This document shows, one piece after another, positions 18,001 through 25,374 of a DNA stretch of 64,000 bases. The notes under the pieces were generated by a model. That model ran no database searches and had not been told where the DNA came from. It saw only the letters and a program-made list of their open reading frames with translations. Source of the stretch: Polyangiaceae bacterium (GTDB lineage: Bacteria; Myxococcota_A; Polyangia; Polyangiales; Polyangiaceae); contig JAWKRG010000002.1 of assembly GCA_041389725.1 (NCBI GenBank), forward strand, positions 1,116,001-1,180,000. Reading direction: 5' to 3'. The position numbers and the translations under genes were made by a program. Each line of letters opens with the position of its first letter. The stretch's first letter is position 1.

Positions 18001-18089
18001 TCCGGTCCCGCGTCTTCGCTTCCAGCGCATGCCACCGCCAGAAGTGTCGCCACGCCAATTGTCCCGATCGCACGTAGCAGCCCCTGCAT
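15009..18089 (-). CDS. Large lipoprotein with 12 Cys-rich repeats flanking a central beta/amidotransferase-like core
   Basis: A 1026-aa predicted lipoprotein (lipobox LLAVAC, Cys21). Two blocks of six repeats, about 30-50 residues each, lie at about residues 58-345 and 779-1026. They follow the pattern C-x-KTCA-xLG-xx-CG-xxx-DGCGG-xxx-CG-xC, often with a CGGGG-xPxxCG tail. The central region has a carboxypeptidase-regulatory-like beta-sandwich (ISGTVYDPAGLRPLPNVFVYVPNG) and then a flavodoxin/ThuA-like segment (IALTTGGYDSLECLL, YDVVLLACEGD, GGRVFASHYHHYW). The ATG at 18089 is preceded by AGAAGGATGAG and gives a proper signal peptide, unlike the 18227 start. Probably a cell-surface binding or adhesion protein (inference); no active site can be assigned. 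Confidence 0.87.
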   Translation of the reverse strand: MQGLLRAIGTIGVATLLAVACAGSEDAGPDRVDAGADGAAGSAGSGSDATVSLDASSCVPATCADLGVDCGQQADGCGNLIDCGGCVAPEYCGGGGPSKCGSDPCTKKTCAEINASCGMQGDGCGGLMDCGSCTAPQTCGGGGTPNQCGGVACTPKTCTQMGFDCGPVADGCGGLVNCGSCTKAGDICGGSGKPNVCGAATVPCAKKTCADWGANCGPVSDGCGGLTASCGTCGGGECCGCGGNPSECGGAPPPCVPKTCAQLGANCGVASDGCGGLTVNCGSCGSGNCCGCGGTPNVCGGAPNCTKKTCADFPAGTCGQQSDGCGGLTTNCGTCSPPAFCGGGGPNQCGTGSTCINLQCKQVTCPTGTTSISGTVYDPAGLRPLPNVFVYVPNGTPTAFGNGATCDKCGSALSGLPLVTTLTDAAGKFTLGNMPVGVDIPVVIQIGRWRRQIKVTTTQCTNLAISASLTRLPRNKSEGDIPRIALTTGGYDSLECLLRKIGIDDSEFTNPAGSGRVNLFKGQPGTGPNQAVGKYDPAVGGASFPASTTLWQSLSSLQQYDVVLLACEGDTFSSTKPASALKAMFDYTNVGGRVFASHYHHYWVSANTNGTGSGAWGTLASWIYPSPGMLSSTYSPTVPEKVVTTFPKGSLLANWLVTVGASTSVGNLSVYDTKNSVKSYDQSRALEWIYAENTLDPALKPIARATQYLTFNTPVGVAPANQCGRFIFSDIHVSSGDKGNAFPSECKSTSMSPQEKALEFMFFDLSSSVCDESQPPPTCTKLTCADQGIQCGPAPDGCGGIIANCGICTSPQVCSTGGKCGGSICTPTTCAVLGYDCGQWSDGCGASLNCGNCAGSNTCGGGGVLGKCGTGSCTKQTCASLGYSCGLWADGCGGTLNCGSCVAPATCGGGGAPGQCGGSGCVKKSCAELGVSCGLSGDGCGGTIDCGPCGGPSCTPLDCGGRCGPQGDGCGGVLSCEACPPGTCVPTSCIKASAQCGFYPDGCGGGLDCGTCSVGTCINNKCVTVN
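15012..15755 (-). repeat. C-terminal block of six Cys-rich repeats
   Basis: Six consecutive coding repeats with the core DGCGG-xxx-CG-xC. The last three are shortened to about 30-43 residues and lack the CGGGG-xPxxCG tail. They are more diverged than the N-terminal block, which suggests an older expansion. Confidence 0.8.
17055..17918 (-). repeat. N-terminal block of six Cys-rich repeats
   Basis: Six coding repeats of about 47-51 residues with the pattern CxxKTCA-x(3)-G-x(2)-CG-x(3)-DGCGG-L-x(2)-CG-xC-x(n)-CGG. Conserved Cys spacing implies disulphide-stabilised modules outside the cytoplasm. Confidence 0.85.
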
Positions 18090-18262
18090 CTCATCCTTCT
18101 CCGAGTTCGCCCCGCACGACCCGCGATCTCCCCGGTGTTCCACGCGGCGGCGGAGTCCGGCGACGATCTCAGCGTGGCAATCTCTGGCACGACCCCACAT
18201 TGCACATCGACAGCGAGGCGTGTTCATGACGACGCCTCGCCGACGCCACTCAACCGCCCGCG

Positions 18263-18928
18263 TTATTGGCTCGCAAAGTTGCCGATGTTGCCGAAACCGC
18301 CCGTTGGACCGAAGTTCCCAAAGCCACCGAAGTTCCCGAAGCCACCGAAGTTCCCAAAGCCACCGAAGTTGCCGACTCCACCGAAGTTGCCGACTCCGCC
18401 GAAGTTGCCGACTCCACCGAAGTTGCCGAAGCCGCCAAAGTTGCCGAAGCCGCCGAAGTTGCCGACTCCACCGAAGTTGCCGACTCCACCGAAGTTGCCA
18501 AAGCCGCCGAAGTTGCCGATTCCACCAAAATTGCCGAAGCCGCCGAAGTTGCCGATTCCACCAAAATTGCCGAGGCCGCCGGTGTTGGATCCACCGGTCC
18601 CTCCGCTGCTGGCGCCCCCGGTCGCCGCGCCGCCGGTCCCGCCGGCCCCCGCGCTTCCGCTCGCTCCTGCGCTTCCGCTCGCTCCCGCGCTACCGCTGGT
18701 GCCTGCCGAACCGCCGGTGCCAGCTTGGCCCGAGGTGCCGCTGCTGCCCGCGTTCCCACTGGCCCCGCCGGAGCCGGACTGGCCAGACGAACCGTCGGTC
18801 CCCGCGTCTTGCTGGCCGCCGCCTCCGCCCGTGGAGTCGTCGCTACTGCCGCACGCCGCTGCGAAGCCAAGGAACAATACCGATGCCGCCCAAAAGTGTT
18901 TCGCCGCCATCTTGTCATTGTCGCTCAT
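18263..18928 (-). CDS. Lipoprotein with 15 GNFG hexapeptide repeats
   Basis: A 221-aa protein with a signal peptide and lipobox FAAAC (about residue 26). A Gly/Ser/Ala/Thr linker runs to about residue 115. Then 15 tandem hexapeptides of the form (L/I/F/V)GNFGG follow to about residue 208, ending in TGGFGNIGNFASQ. The repeat is a low-complexity Asn/Phe/Gly sequence comparable in composition to amyloid or FG-type cohesive polymers, though no family is recognised. A second ATG at 18910 is an alternative start and gives a signal peptide of more usual length. It lies downstream of the Cys-repeat lipoprotein on the same strand's opposite side of a 174-bp gap. Function is unknown; extracellular assembly or matrix formation is only inference. 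Confidence 0.82.
   Translation of the reverse strand: MSDNDKMAAKHFWAASVLFLGFAAACGSSDDSTGGGGGQQDAGTDGSSGQSGSGGASGNAGSSGTSGQAGTGGSAGTSGSAGASGSAGASGSAGAGGTGGAATGGASSGGTGGSNTGGLGNFGGIGNFGGFGNFGGIGNFGGFGNFGGVGNFGGVGNFGGFGNFGGFGNFGGVGNFGGVGNFGGVGNFGGFGNFGGFGNFGGFGNFGPTGGFGNIGNFASQ
18305..18574 (-). repeat. 15 x 18-bp coding minisatellite
   Basis: Tandem 18-bp units encode (L/I/F/V)GNFGG. Units vary mainly at the first residue codon (GTC, TTC or ATC classes) and at synonymous sites. The period is in frame, so slippage would change protein length without a frameshift. Confidence 0.93.
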
Positions 18929-18973
18929 GCGGCGCTTGACCGCAAGCTCGAGGCGGAAGCTCGACGCGCCGCA

Positions 18974-19564
18974 CTATTGCTCCGGGATCTTCTGCTCCGG
19001 GATCTTCTTGCCCTTGATGACGACGTTCTGAGCGGCTTTCAGCCTGATGTTGCCGTTCGCATTGACCGCGAAATCCCGCGCAACCAACACGTTCGTCGCG
19101 CGGCCGGACTTGATCGTCAGTTCTTTTCCTCCCTGCACGATCATGTCGTCACCACTGCTGACGACAGCAGTCGTTCCCGCCTCAGTGGCGTATTGTCGCC
19201 CTGCCTTCACAGATAGATCTTTGCCGCTTCGCAGCATCAGATTGCGCCCAGTCTGCACTTGTGCATCCTGGCCCGTCTGCAGGGAGAGCCCTGTCCCGGC
19301 TGTGATGACCGCATTGCGCCCAGCCGTGAGTTCGACGTCGCCGTGATCCGAGATCGTGATCTGTGCACCATTGAGCGACAGCATGTAGCCGGTTCCCACC
19401 GGCTTGAAGGATCGTGCTTCGAGCGCCTCGATGCGTGCGAGCAGCGTCGCCGTGTCGGGCGCTACTGCCAGACGCTGCGGCTCGGATTGCACGGGATTCG
19501 AATAGGACAGGGCGCCGAAGAGGGCCGCCCCGGCGATCATGCCAAGGGCCGAGGGTTTCATCAC
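18974..19564 (-). CDS. Exported protein made of 14 octad repeats resembling a phage/VgrG spike beta-helix
   Basis: A 196-aa protein with a hydrophobic N-terminal segment (about residues 5-20, signal peptide or anchor), a short helical stretch (ATLLARIEALEARS, about 39-52), and 14 uninterrupted 8-residue repeats at residues 76-187. The consensus is x-x-x-(V/I/L)-x-x-G-x, for example NAVITAGT, NLMLRSGK, ELTIKSGR. This octad pattern is the one known from the trimeric beta-helical spikes of T4 gp5 and type VI VgrG proteins. The C-terminus is a duplicated KIPEQ. No lysozyme, OB-fold or PAAR portion is present, and no T6SS genes are nearby. An ATG three bases downstream (19561) is an equally good start. 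Function is unknown. Confidence 0.82.
   Translation of the reverse strand: MMKPSALGMIAGAALFGALSYSNPVQSEPQRLAVAPDTATLLARIEALEARSFKPVGTGYMLSLNGAQITISDHGDVELTAGRNAVITAGTGLSLQTGQDAQVQTGRNLMLRSGKDLSVKAGRQYATEAGTTAVVSSGDDMIVQGGKELTIKSGRATNVLVARDFAVNANGNIRLKAAQNVVIKGKKIPEQKIPEQ
19004..19339 (-). repeat. 14 contiguous octad protein repeats (24-bp period)
   Basis: The encoded residues 76-187 fall into 14 octads with no indel. The period is strict at protein level, with Gly at position 7 in ten of them and an aliphatic residue at position 4 in nearly all. At DNA level the units are diverged, so this is an old structural repeat and not a recent minisatellite. Confidence 0.85.
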
Positions 19565-19613
19565 GCTCCACTAGCACCAACGCCCAATCGATCCCGCCGG
19601 GCGCGCGGCAAAG

Positions 19614-20729
19614 ATGACCGACGTCGCTTGGCTAGCGAGATCCCGCAATCGATGCGTGGTAACGCTGACGGAGATGTCGGCGCGTGTACCGCTGCTGCCT
19701 TGCGATGTGTGGGAGCGCTGCGGCGGATGCCCGCAGATGCCGCTCACTCTCGCTGCGCAAGCGCGCCTGAAGTCCACGCGAGTGAGCGACGCGCTGGCGG
19801 CAGCGGGGCTTTCGGTGAAGAGCACGGTCTGGCACGGAGGACCGGAGTTCGAGTACCGCAATCGCCTTCGGGTCCGCATTGACGAGGCGGGACGAGTCCG
19901 CTTCTTCAACCCAGACAAGGCATTGCCCTGCGCAGTGCTCGAGGCGGGCGTGCAGCGCTGCTTGGAGCGATTGCAGGCAGTCTCGGTTGCCGGCGCTCCA
20001 GAACTGACGTGCTTCACTCACGCCGAGGTGCGCGGCGCGGACGCGGACGGGCGAAGCGGCGTGTGCCTCAACGCCAAGTCGGATGCCACGCCAGATCAGG
20101 TCCGGACGGGTATCGCGTGGCTAGGTCGAGAGCTTCCTCCCGAAGTGCAGCTCGGACTGCACGCGGCGCCGGACTGCCCCCTTCAGCGCTACGAGTCGGT
20201 GGGCGTCGATCTCCACGTCGCCTTGGACGCGTTCTTGCAGGTCAATCATGCCGTCAATCGCGCCCTGGTCACTCGTGTCCTGGAGTTGGCCACGCAGTTC
20301 GAGGCGAGCCAATTTCTCGACCTCCACGCGGGCTGCGGTAACTTCAGTTTGCCCTTGGCCGCCCTCGGCCTCGCTGGCGTTGCGGTCGAGGTCGACCCAT
20401 CTGCCGTGCGCTCCCTTGGCGTCGCGCGGGACTGCGCAAGGCTTTCGCAACTCACCTTGCTGCGAGGCCGCGTCGAGAACGTCACTTCCGAACTCGGCGC
20501 CGCCGACCTGGTCGTGGCCGACCCCCCGCGCGCAGGCCTAGGGAGCGCGGCGCCCTCGCTGGCAGCACTGTGCACGCGCTCGCTGCTGCTCGTATCCTGC
20601 AATACCCAGCGCTTGGCCAGGGATCTCACAGCGCTGTCGCCGGACTTCGAGCTCAAGAGCATCGAGTTGTTCGACATGTTCCCCCACACGCACCACGTAG
20701 AAACGCTGGCGGTGTTGGAGCGCCGCTAG
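19614..20729 (+). CDS. TrmA/RlmD-family RNA (uracil-5-)-methyltransferase
   Basis: Predicted to methylate C5 of a uridine in tRNA or rRNA using SAM. The N-terminal part has an Fe-S-type cluster motif (CDVWERCGGC, about residues 30-39) with a further Cys near residue 104. The Rossmann part shows FLDLHAGCGNFSLPLA (SAM site), VVADPPRAGL and the catalytic VSCNTQRLARDL motif with its nucleophilic Cys. Near the C-terminus LFDMFPHTHHVETLAVLERR is the family ending. At 371 aa it is shorter than RlmD and lacks an N-terminal TRAM domain. An in-frame ATG at 19674 is an alternative start that would begin closer to the cluster motif. Substrate (tRNA U54 or 23S U747/U1939-type sites) cannot be decided. Confidence 0.9.
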   Translation: MTDVAWLARSRNRCVVTLTEMSARVPLLPCDVWERCGGCPQMPLTLAAQARLKSTRVSDALAAAGLSVKSTVWHGGPEFEYRNRLRVRIDEAGRVRFFNPDKALPCAVLEAGVQRCLERLQAVSVAGAPELTCFTHAEVRGADADGRSGVCLNAKSDATPDQVRTGIAWLGRELPPEVQLGLHAAPDCPLQRYESVGVDLHVALDAFLQVNHAVNRALVTRVLELATQFEASQFLDLHAGCGNFSLPLAALGLAGVAVEVDPSAVRSLGVARDCARLSQLTLLRGRVENVTSELGAADLVVADPPRAGLGSAAPSLAALCTRSLLLVSCNTQRLARDLTALSPDFELKSIELFDMFPHTHHVETLAVLERR

Positions 20730-20746
20730 GCCCCGTTGAAGGTTGG

Positions 20747-21934
20747 CTAGTTCGTCAGCGTCGAGTTGTTGATCTCGATCTTGGTGTCGTCATGCATGGA
20801 AATGCCAGGCTGCGCGTACCACGTACCACCCGTGTTGTTTCGGATGACAGAGTCGTTGATCACGATGTTGCCGGTGTGATTGTTGGTCACGAAGAAGATG
20901 GCGCTGCCGTGCGTGTTGACCTGATTGTCCTCGATCAGGACGCCGCAGAGCGACAAGGTCATCTTGTTGCCATCGTTGTAGATGGCGCCGCCACTGCCGC
21001 CGCCCTTCGTGCCTGCCTGAGCGGGATTGCCACCGTTGCCGATGGCCTTGTTGTGGGAGAACAAGCTGTTCACAACCGTCCAGGACACTCCAATGCTGCT
21101 GATGCCGCCACCGTTGGAGCACACGTTTCCAAAGCCGCCGTCGGCTCCGCCAAAGGTGCTGTTCACGACGTAGACGGGCAAGCCCTGGGACTGATCGTAG
21201 ACACGCACCGCCGCGCCGCCGATGTCGGGGCCGACGTCTTCGCACACACTGTTGAAGAAACGGCTGTTGAGGATCTTGATGCGCCCCCCGCGCGCGAAGA
21301 TGGCCCCGCCACCGTCCTCGACGGACTTGGCGTTGCCGTCGGAGAACGTCAGGTTCTGGATGCTGAGTTGTGGATGGTCCTGGTCGTTGCAATGCGACGT
21401 CGTCCACTTCTGCGCCTTGTCGCAGGTGTTCATGTAGAGGATGCGGTGCTTGCCATCGCCGCTGAGCACCACCTTGCCTCCACCGTCGATCACGATCTTC
21501 GGCCCAGTGTCGTTCACGATCTTCGCCGTCTCGGTCATCTTGATCACGACAGGGTCCGGACCACAGTCGAAGGTGATCACACCGCCCTTCGCCACGGCCG
21601 CGACCACCGCAGCGGAGGTGCAGCTAGCGGCCGTCCCATCCCCGACTACCGTCGTTGGCGAAGACACGTCCTCGGGCAGAGCTTCGGCGGGGATCTGCTG
21701 GCTGCAGTTGCCGTTGGGGTTGCCCGCGGCTGGGCCCGACTCGGGGTTCGCCAGCGGGTTGTGAATGTCGTTGGGGTTGACGCCGCCGCCAGTTCCCGTG
21801 CTGGTCGCGCCAGATCCCCCACCTCCCGCATTGCCAGCGCCGCCGCTTCCAGCGCCGTCGCCACCGTCTGAACCGCAACCCAGTTGTGCCGCGCATGCGA
21901 GCGTCAGTGCGCAAAGAAAAAGCTTGTGAGTCAT
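20747..21934 (-). CDS. Beta-helix lipoprotein
   Basis: A 395-aa predicted lipoprotein with lipobox QLGC (Cys20), followed by a Gly/Ser/Ala/Thr linker and then a right-handed beta-helix of the polymorphic-outer-membrane/choice-of-anchor type. Coils such as KIVIDGGGKVVLSG, LSIQNLTFSDG, GGGAIFARGGRIKILNSRFFN, VYVVNSTFGG, GGAIYNDGNKMTLSLCGVLIEDN and IVINDSVIRNN repeat to the C-terminus. Scattered Cys suggest an oxidising location. No catalytic site is seen; a surface-exposed adhesin or carbohydrate-binding role is plausible. It is convergent with the RNA methyltransferase gene across 17 bp. Confidence 0.87.
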   Translation of the reverse strand: MTHKLFLCALTLACAAQLGCGSDGGDGAGSGGAGNAGGGGSGATSTGTGGGVNPNDIHNPLANPESGPAAGNPNGNCSQQIPAEALPEDVSSPTTVVGDGTAASCTSAAVVAAVAKGGVITFDCGPDPVVIKMTETAKIVNDTGPKIVIDGGGKVVLSGDGKHRILYMNTCDKAQKWTTSHCNDQDHPQLSIQNLTFSDGNAKSVEDGGGAIFARGGRIKILNSRFFNSVCEDVGPDIGGAAVRVYDQSQGLPVYVVNSTFGGADGGFGNVCSNGGGISSIGVSWTVVNSLFSHNKAIGNGGNPAQAGTKGGGSGGAIYNDGNKMTLSLCGVLIEDNQVNTHGSAIFFVTNNHTGNIVINDSVIRNNTGGTWYAQPGISMHDDTKIEINNSTLTN

Positions 21935-21997
21935 CGGCCGCCTCCGATCGCATCGAGGATCGCACGGGGGGCACCCATGAACAAGGCAGGGCGGCCC

Positions 21998-22660
21998 TCA
22001 ACGCGCGAGCACGAGCGACAAGGTACGCACAAGTGCGCGAGTGTGTGCCTGTGAGATCCACGCGCGATTCAGCTCCAACTCGATGCCTGCGTAACACGCC
22101 GCCGAGAACCTGCGGCGCAGTGCCGTGGTGTGTCCATCCGCGGTGCCGCGATAGGGATAGTTGAGGCGCACGCGAGCGCCGAGGTTCTCGCGCAGCAGTG
22201 GTTGCATCGTTCGGGCCAAGCGCCGCTCGCTGGCGCGGCGCGGATCGTAGAGCAGGCCAAGGTCGGCGTTGCGACGCTCTCCCCGCAGCACGGGCGTGAA
22301 GGAGTGGATCGACAGGTGCAACACAGAGCCGTGAGCCCGAATCTCGTGGGCCAGCGCCCGCGCCACGGCGTCGCGAAAGGGCCGGTGATAGCGCGCGACC
22401 AGAAGCGGGCGCTCGTGCGCCTTGGCGATGGCGCTGAGTTTTGGGTGCGTCGCACTGCGGTTCAGGTCGACGAGCAATCGCGATACCCGTCCGGCGAACA
22501 GCGGCGCGGCCAAAGCGCGCGACAGCGCTTTGGCAACGGCAAGCGCGCCCGCATCCCAGCCGCGGTGGCTGCGCAAGATTCGCTCGGAAGCGCGCCCGAC
22601 GAAGGCGGGCGGCAGCACGTGGCTCGCGTGTTCGCAGCTCAGGACGACGGGCACGTTCAT
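21998..22660 (-). CDS. N-formylglutamate amidohydrolase family protein
   Basis: A 220-aa zinc-hydrolase-family protein. Family hallmarks are VVLSCEHASHVLPP at the N-terminus, HRGWDAGALAVAKAL, then LLVDLNRS, SIHSFTPVL (metal/active-site region) and NYPYRGTADGHTTALRR. In histidine degradation this fold hydrolyses N-formylglutamate; here no hut genes are near. Instead the ATG at 22660 overlaps the stop of a GCS2-type ligase by 4 bp, so it is the last gene of the C39 / ATP-grasp / GCS2 operon. It may therefore cleave an N-acyl or amide bond on a glutamate-containing product of that pathway (inference). The start at 22660 was preferred over 22690 because of that overlap. Confidence 0.9.
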   Translation of the reverse strand: MNVPVVLSCEHASHVLPPAFVGRASERILRSHRGWDAGALAVAKALSRALAAPLFAGRVSRLLVDLNRSATHPKLSAIAKAHERPLLVARYHRPFRDAVARALAHEIRAHGSVLHLSIHSFTPVLRGERRNADLGLLYDPRRASERRLARTMQPLLRENLGARVRLNYPYRGTADGHTTALRRRFSAACYAGIELELNRAWISQAHTRALVRTLSLVLAR

Positions 22661-23904
22661 GGTAGGAAGGAGCGCGCGTCCAGCAGGCATTGTGAAAGCG
22701 CCTTGTACGTAGCCACGATGTCCGCAGGGTTCAGCGAAGGTCCCGCAGCTTCCAAGATGCGCTTGGCCAAGGCGCCGCGGCTCAGGATCACGTCGAGGGC
22801 ACTCGCCTCGTCGCTGCCGAGGACACCCGCGCGGGATGCCTCGTCACACAAGCGACGCCAAACGTCTGCGGCGGTAGCTGCGCCCGCGCGAATGCCCAGG
22901 GCCTGCAAGTAGCGCTCGGAACCGATTCGGGCGTCCCCCGCTTCTCGCACCGTGCCTTGGTAGATCGCGTCCAGCTCGTCGACGGTGAAGCTCTTCTGCA
23001 GCTCGAAGGAGGTGGCTCCCCTCTGCACCAACCCCTGGAGCACGAACACCGCCAGCTGCAGGATGCCGAGATCGGCGTGGGGCTGCTCCTGCACGTCGAT
23101 GACGCGGATCTCGATGCTATCGCGCACGAAGCGCGCGATAGCGCCACGGGCGTTGACCCACTCTGCTTCCAGCACGCCATCGGTGTCGAAGGGCGCAACG
23201 GCGTCCGCAATGGGAGCGAGCACCTCACGTTCGTAGCTGGCGCGGTCGAACAGCGGTTCTGGAGTGACCCGCCCCGTCACGATCGGAAGACGACGGCAGT
23301 TGTTCGCATAGTGCAGCAGCCGGGCGTCCTTGGCGGGGGCCAGGCGACCCTCTTGCAGCGGTGAACTTGCGGCCAAGGCAGGGAGCAAGGGCAAGAGCAG
23401 GCGTATCGCTGCATGCAACCGTCCGAATTCTTCGTCCCCCTGAAAGGGTAGGTTCAGGTGCACGCTCTGCAGATTGGACCAGCCGTGTCCGCGACAGTCG
23501 AAGATGCGGTCGAAGGTCTCGTAGATTTCCTGGCTGTCGTGGGACCACAACTTCGTCTCGCGAGCGGGGTCCATCAACGGATGCATGGCGCTGGGCAGCA
23601 GGCGTGCGTGGTGAGGTTCCAGCAGCGCCGCGAGCTCCGCCGTGCTGCGCTGAAACCTCGACGACAGCCCCTGCAGGGTCGGGCTGGGCTCGGTGGTCTT
23701 CAGCTCGATCACGTGCAACACGAGCTCGTTGGACCAGGAGATGTCGCCGCGCTCGACCTCGTTTTCGATCCTTCCGTCAACGCACAGCACGCGGTCGCTG
23801 ATCGGCAGCACGCGCAGAGTGTCCGCGTCTACCAGCATGTACTCGAGCTCGACGCCAAAGCCCTCGAACAGGCGCAGACCCGGGGAGGCGTCCTCAGTGG
23901 TCAT
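22657..23904 (-). CDS. Glutamate--cysteine ligase homologue (GCS2 family)
   Basis: A 415-aa COOH-NH2 ligase of the GCS2/YbdK type. The N-terminal segment GVELEYMLVDADTLRVLPISDRVL carries the metal-binding Glu pair. Further family blocks are ELVLHVIELKTTEPSP, HAR-LLPSAMHP, VHLNLPF, ALAASSPLQEGRLAPAKDARLLHY and EWVNARGAIARFVRDSIEIRVIDVQEQPHADLGI. GCS2 enzymes join an amino acid or peptide to a glutamate carboxyl. The ATG at 23904 overlaps the end of the ATP-grasp gene by 11 bp and has GGGAA upstream; the upstream 23988 start would add unrelated Ser/Thr-rich sequence. The link with a RimK-type ligase and a peptidase argues against a plain glutathione role. Confidence 0.91.
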   Translation of the reverse strand: MTTEDASPGLRLFEGFGVELEYMLVDADTLRVLPISDRVLCVDGRIENEVERGDISWSNELVLHVIELKTTEPSPTLQGLSSRFQRSTAELAALLEPHHARLLPSAMHPLMDPARETKLWSHDSQEIYETFDRIFDCRGHGWSNLQSVHLNLPFQGDEEFGRLHAAIRLLLPLLPALAASSPLQEGRLAPAKDARLLHYANNCRRLPIVTGRVTPEPLFDRASYEREVLAPIADAVAPFDTDGVLEAEWVNARGAIARFVRDSIEIRVIDVQEQPHADLGILQLAVFVLQGLVQRGATSFELQKSFTVDELDAIYQGTVREAGDARIGSERYLQALGIRAGAATAADVWRRLCDEASRAGVLGSDEASALDVILSRGALAKRILEAAGPSLNPADIVATYKALSQCLLDARSFLP

Positions 23905-25369
23905 CGATGTTCCCAGTTCGTCTGGCCTCGATGCCACGCACGAAGTAGTCGACGATGGCGTCGTAGATGACGTCCCCCTCCGCGGCATCCTCGTAACCAG
24001 CCTCCAAAGACGGGTTGTCGTTGATCTCGATCACCGTGATGCGGCGTCCTCGTTGCTTGAGATCCACGCCGTAGAGACCATGCCCGATCAAGTTGGCAGC
24101 GCGAACTCCCAGCCGCACGACGGCCTTGGGTGCGTCCGCCAGGGGGATGGCCTCCACGCGACCGTAACGACGCGCGGTGCCGGTGCCCTTCTGTATCTGC
24201 CAGTGGCGGGGAGCCATGAAGTACTTGGCAGCCCAGATCGGTTGGCCGTCGAGCACGCCGACCCGCCAGTCGAACTCCGTCGGGAACCACTCCTGCGCGA
24301 CGATCAAGTCGCTCTTCGCAAGCAGCGCTTCGGCTTGCGCGAACAGCTCTTCCTTAGTGCCCACCTTGTGCACGCCCTGGGAGAACGCGCTGTCGGGCTT
24401 CTTCAGGATGCAGGGTAGCCCCAGCTCCGCTTCCACGGTGTCGATGTTGTCCTTGTGCACGACCAGCGTACGCGGGGATGGGATCTCGTGCCGCGTGAGC
24501 AACTCGTAGAGATAGACCTTGTTGGTGCAGCGCAAGATCGAGTCCGGGTCGTCGATCACGACCAGCCCCTCCGCACGTGCACGCCGCGCAAAGCGATAGG
24601 TGTGATGATTGACGTGAGTGGTCTCGCGAATGAACAGCGCGTCGAAACTCGACAGACGCGTGTAGTCGTCCTTGCCGATGACCGTGACGCTCATGTCACG
24701 TCGCGCCGCTGCTCGAATCAAGCGAGTGACTGCTTTGTCGTCGGAAGGCGGGTCCGAGTCCGAAGCGTCGTACAGCAGCGCCAGGTTGTAGCGGTTGCTC
24801 TTGCGTCGGGGCGCACTGAAGCGCCCCTGCTTGAAGTACTGTGTGGCCTGCTTGCGCACGAAGCCGAGATGGCTGGCGGGGATCTCGCCTGCGCCAATGG
24901 CGTTGACACTGGACAGGTACCAGCGACCGCCGCGGCTACGATTGAAGCTGACGCGCAACAGTGGCGCGAAAAAGAGCTTGAACAGATGAGCGCTGAGCCG
25001 ATCGTAGCGCTTGGCCAGGTTGCGGCCGAAGTACACAGAAAGGGAAAAGCTGCTGGATTGGATGGGGGCGAGGCTGCGTTGAATCAGCTCATCGAGATCG
25101 TCCGAGCGAATTCGCACGATCTCGTTGGCCTTCAGCTCCTGGATGGTGCTGACACTGGGGATGGGCTTGTGACCTCGCGCGGCCGCCAACAGTGAAACGT
25201 AGTAGCCCGTGGCCTGGTAGCGATACGAGCGCGACAAGTTGAAGACCGCAACGTTGCGCAGTTCGCTGTAGCGCGCGTCCGTCAGGTAGCTGCGGGCAGC
25301 TACCACCTCCACACCGGGGATGTGGAAGCGCCATTCTTTTGGATTGCCGACTATGATGAGGGCACGCAT
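23894..25369 (-). CDS. RimK-type ATP-grasp ligase with RLAN-like N-terminal domain
   Basis: A 491-aa two-part protein. Residues 1 to about 190 form an N-terminal domain of the type found on RimK-like ligases (MRALIIVGNPKEWRFHIPGVEVVAARSYL, FNLSRSYRYQATGYYVSLLAAARGHKPIPSV). The C-terminal ATP-grasp domain has DALFIRETTHVNHHTYRFARRA, the nucleotide-binding LPCILKKPDSAFSQGVHKV, QEWFPTEFDWRVGVLDGQ, and metal-binding EINDNPSLEAGYED. Such enzymes form amide bonds between a carboxylate, activated as acyl phosphate, and an amino group, often adding Glu or other amino acids. It sits between the C39 peptidase (5 bp gap) and the GCS2 ligase (overlap), so the operon encodes two different COOH-NH2 ligases. 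Confidence 0.92.
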   Translation of the reverse strand: MRALIIVGNPKEWRFHIPGVEVVAARSYLTDARYSELRNVAVFNLSRSYRYQATGYYVSLLAAARGHKPIPSVSTIQELKANEIVRIRSDDLDELIQRSLAPIQSSSFSLSVYFGRNLAKRYDRLSAHLFKLFFAPLLRVSFNRSRGGRWYLSSVNAIGAGEIPASHLGFVRKQATQYFKQGRFSAPRRKSNRYNLALLYDASDSDPPSDDKAVTRLIRAAARRDMSVTVIGKDDYTRLSSFDALFIRETTHVNHHTYRFARRARAEGLVVIDDPDSILRCTNKVYLYELLTRHEIPSPRTLVVHKDNIDTVEAELGLPCILKKPDSAFSQGVHKVGTKEELFAQAEALLAKSDLIVAQEWFPTEFDWRVGVLDGQPIWAAKYFMAPRHWQIQKGTGTARRYGRVEAIPLADAPKAVVRLGVRAANLIGHGLYGVDLKQRGRRITVIEINDNPSLEAGYEDAAEGDVIYDAIVDYFVRGIEARRTGNIDDH

Positions 25370-25374
25370 GACCG

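Noticed and set aside
18135..18210. Possible sigma-54 promoter (TGGCAC followed by TTGC)
   Set aside because: The GG-GC distance is too long for the -24/-12 spacing.
18305..18574. Tandem direct repeats considered as a CRISPR array
   Set aside because: Units are contiguous 18-mers without spacers and lie in frame in a coding gene.
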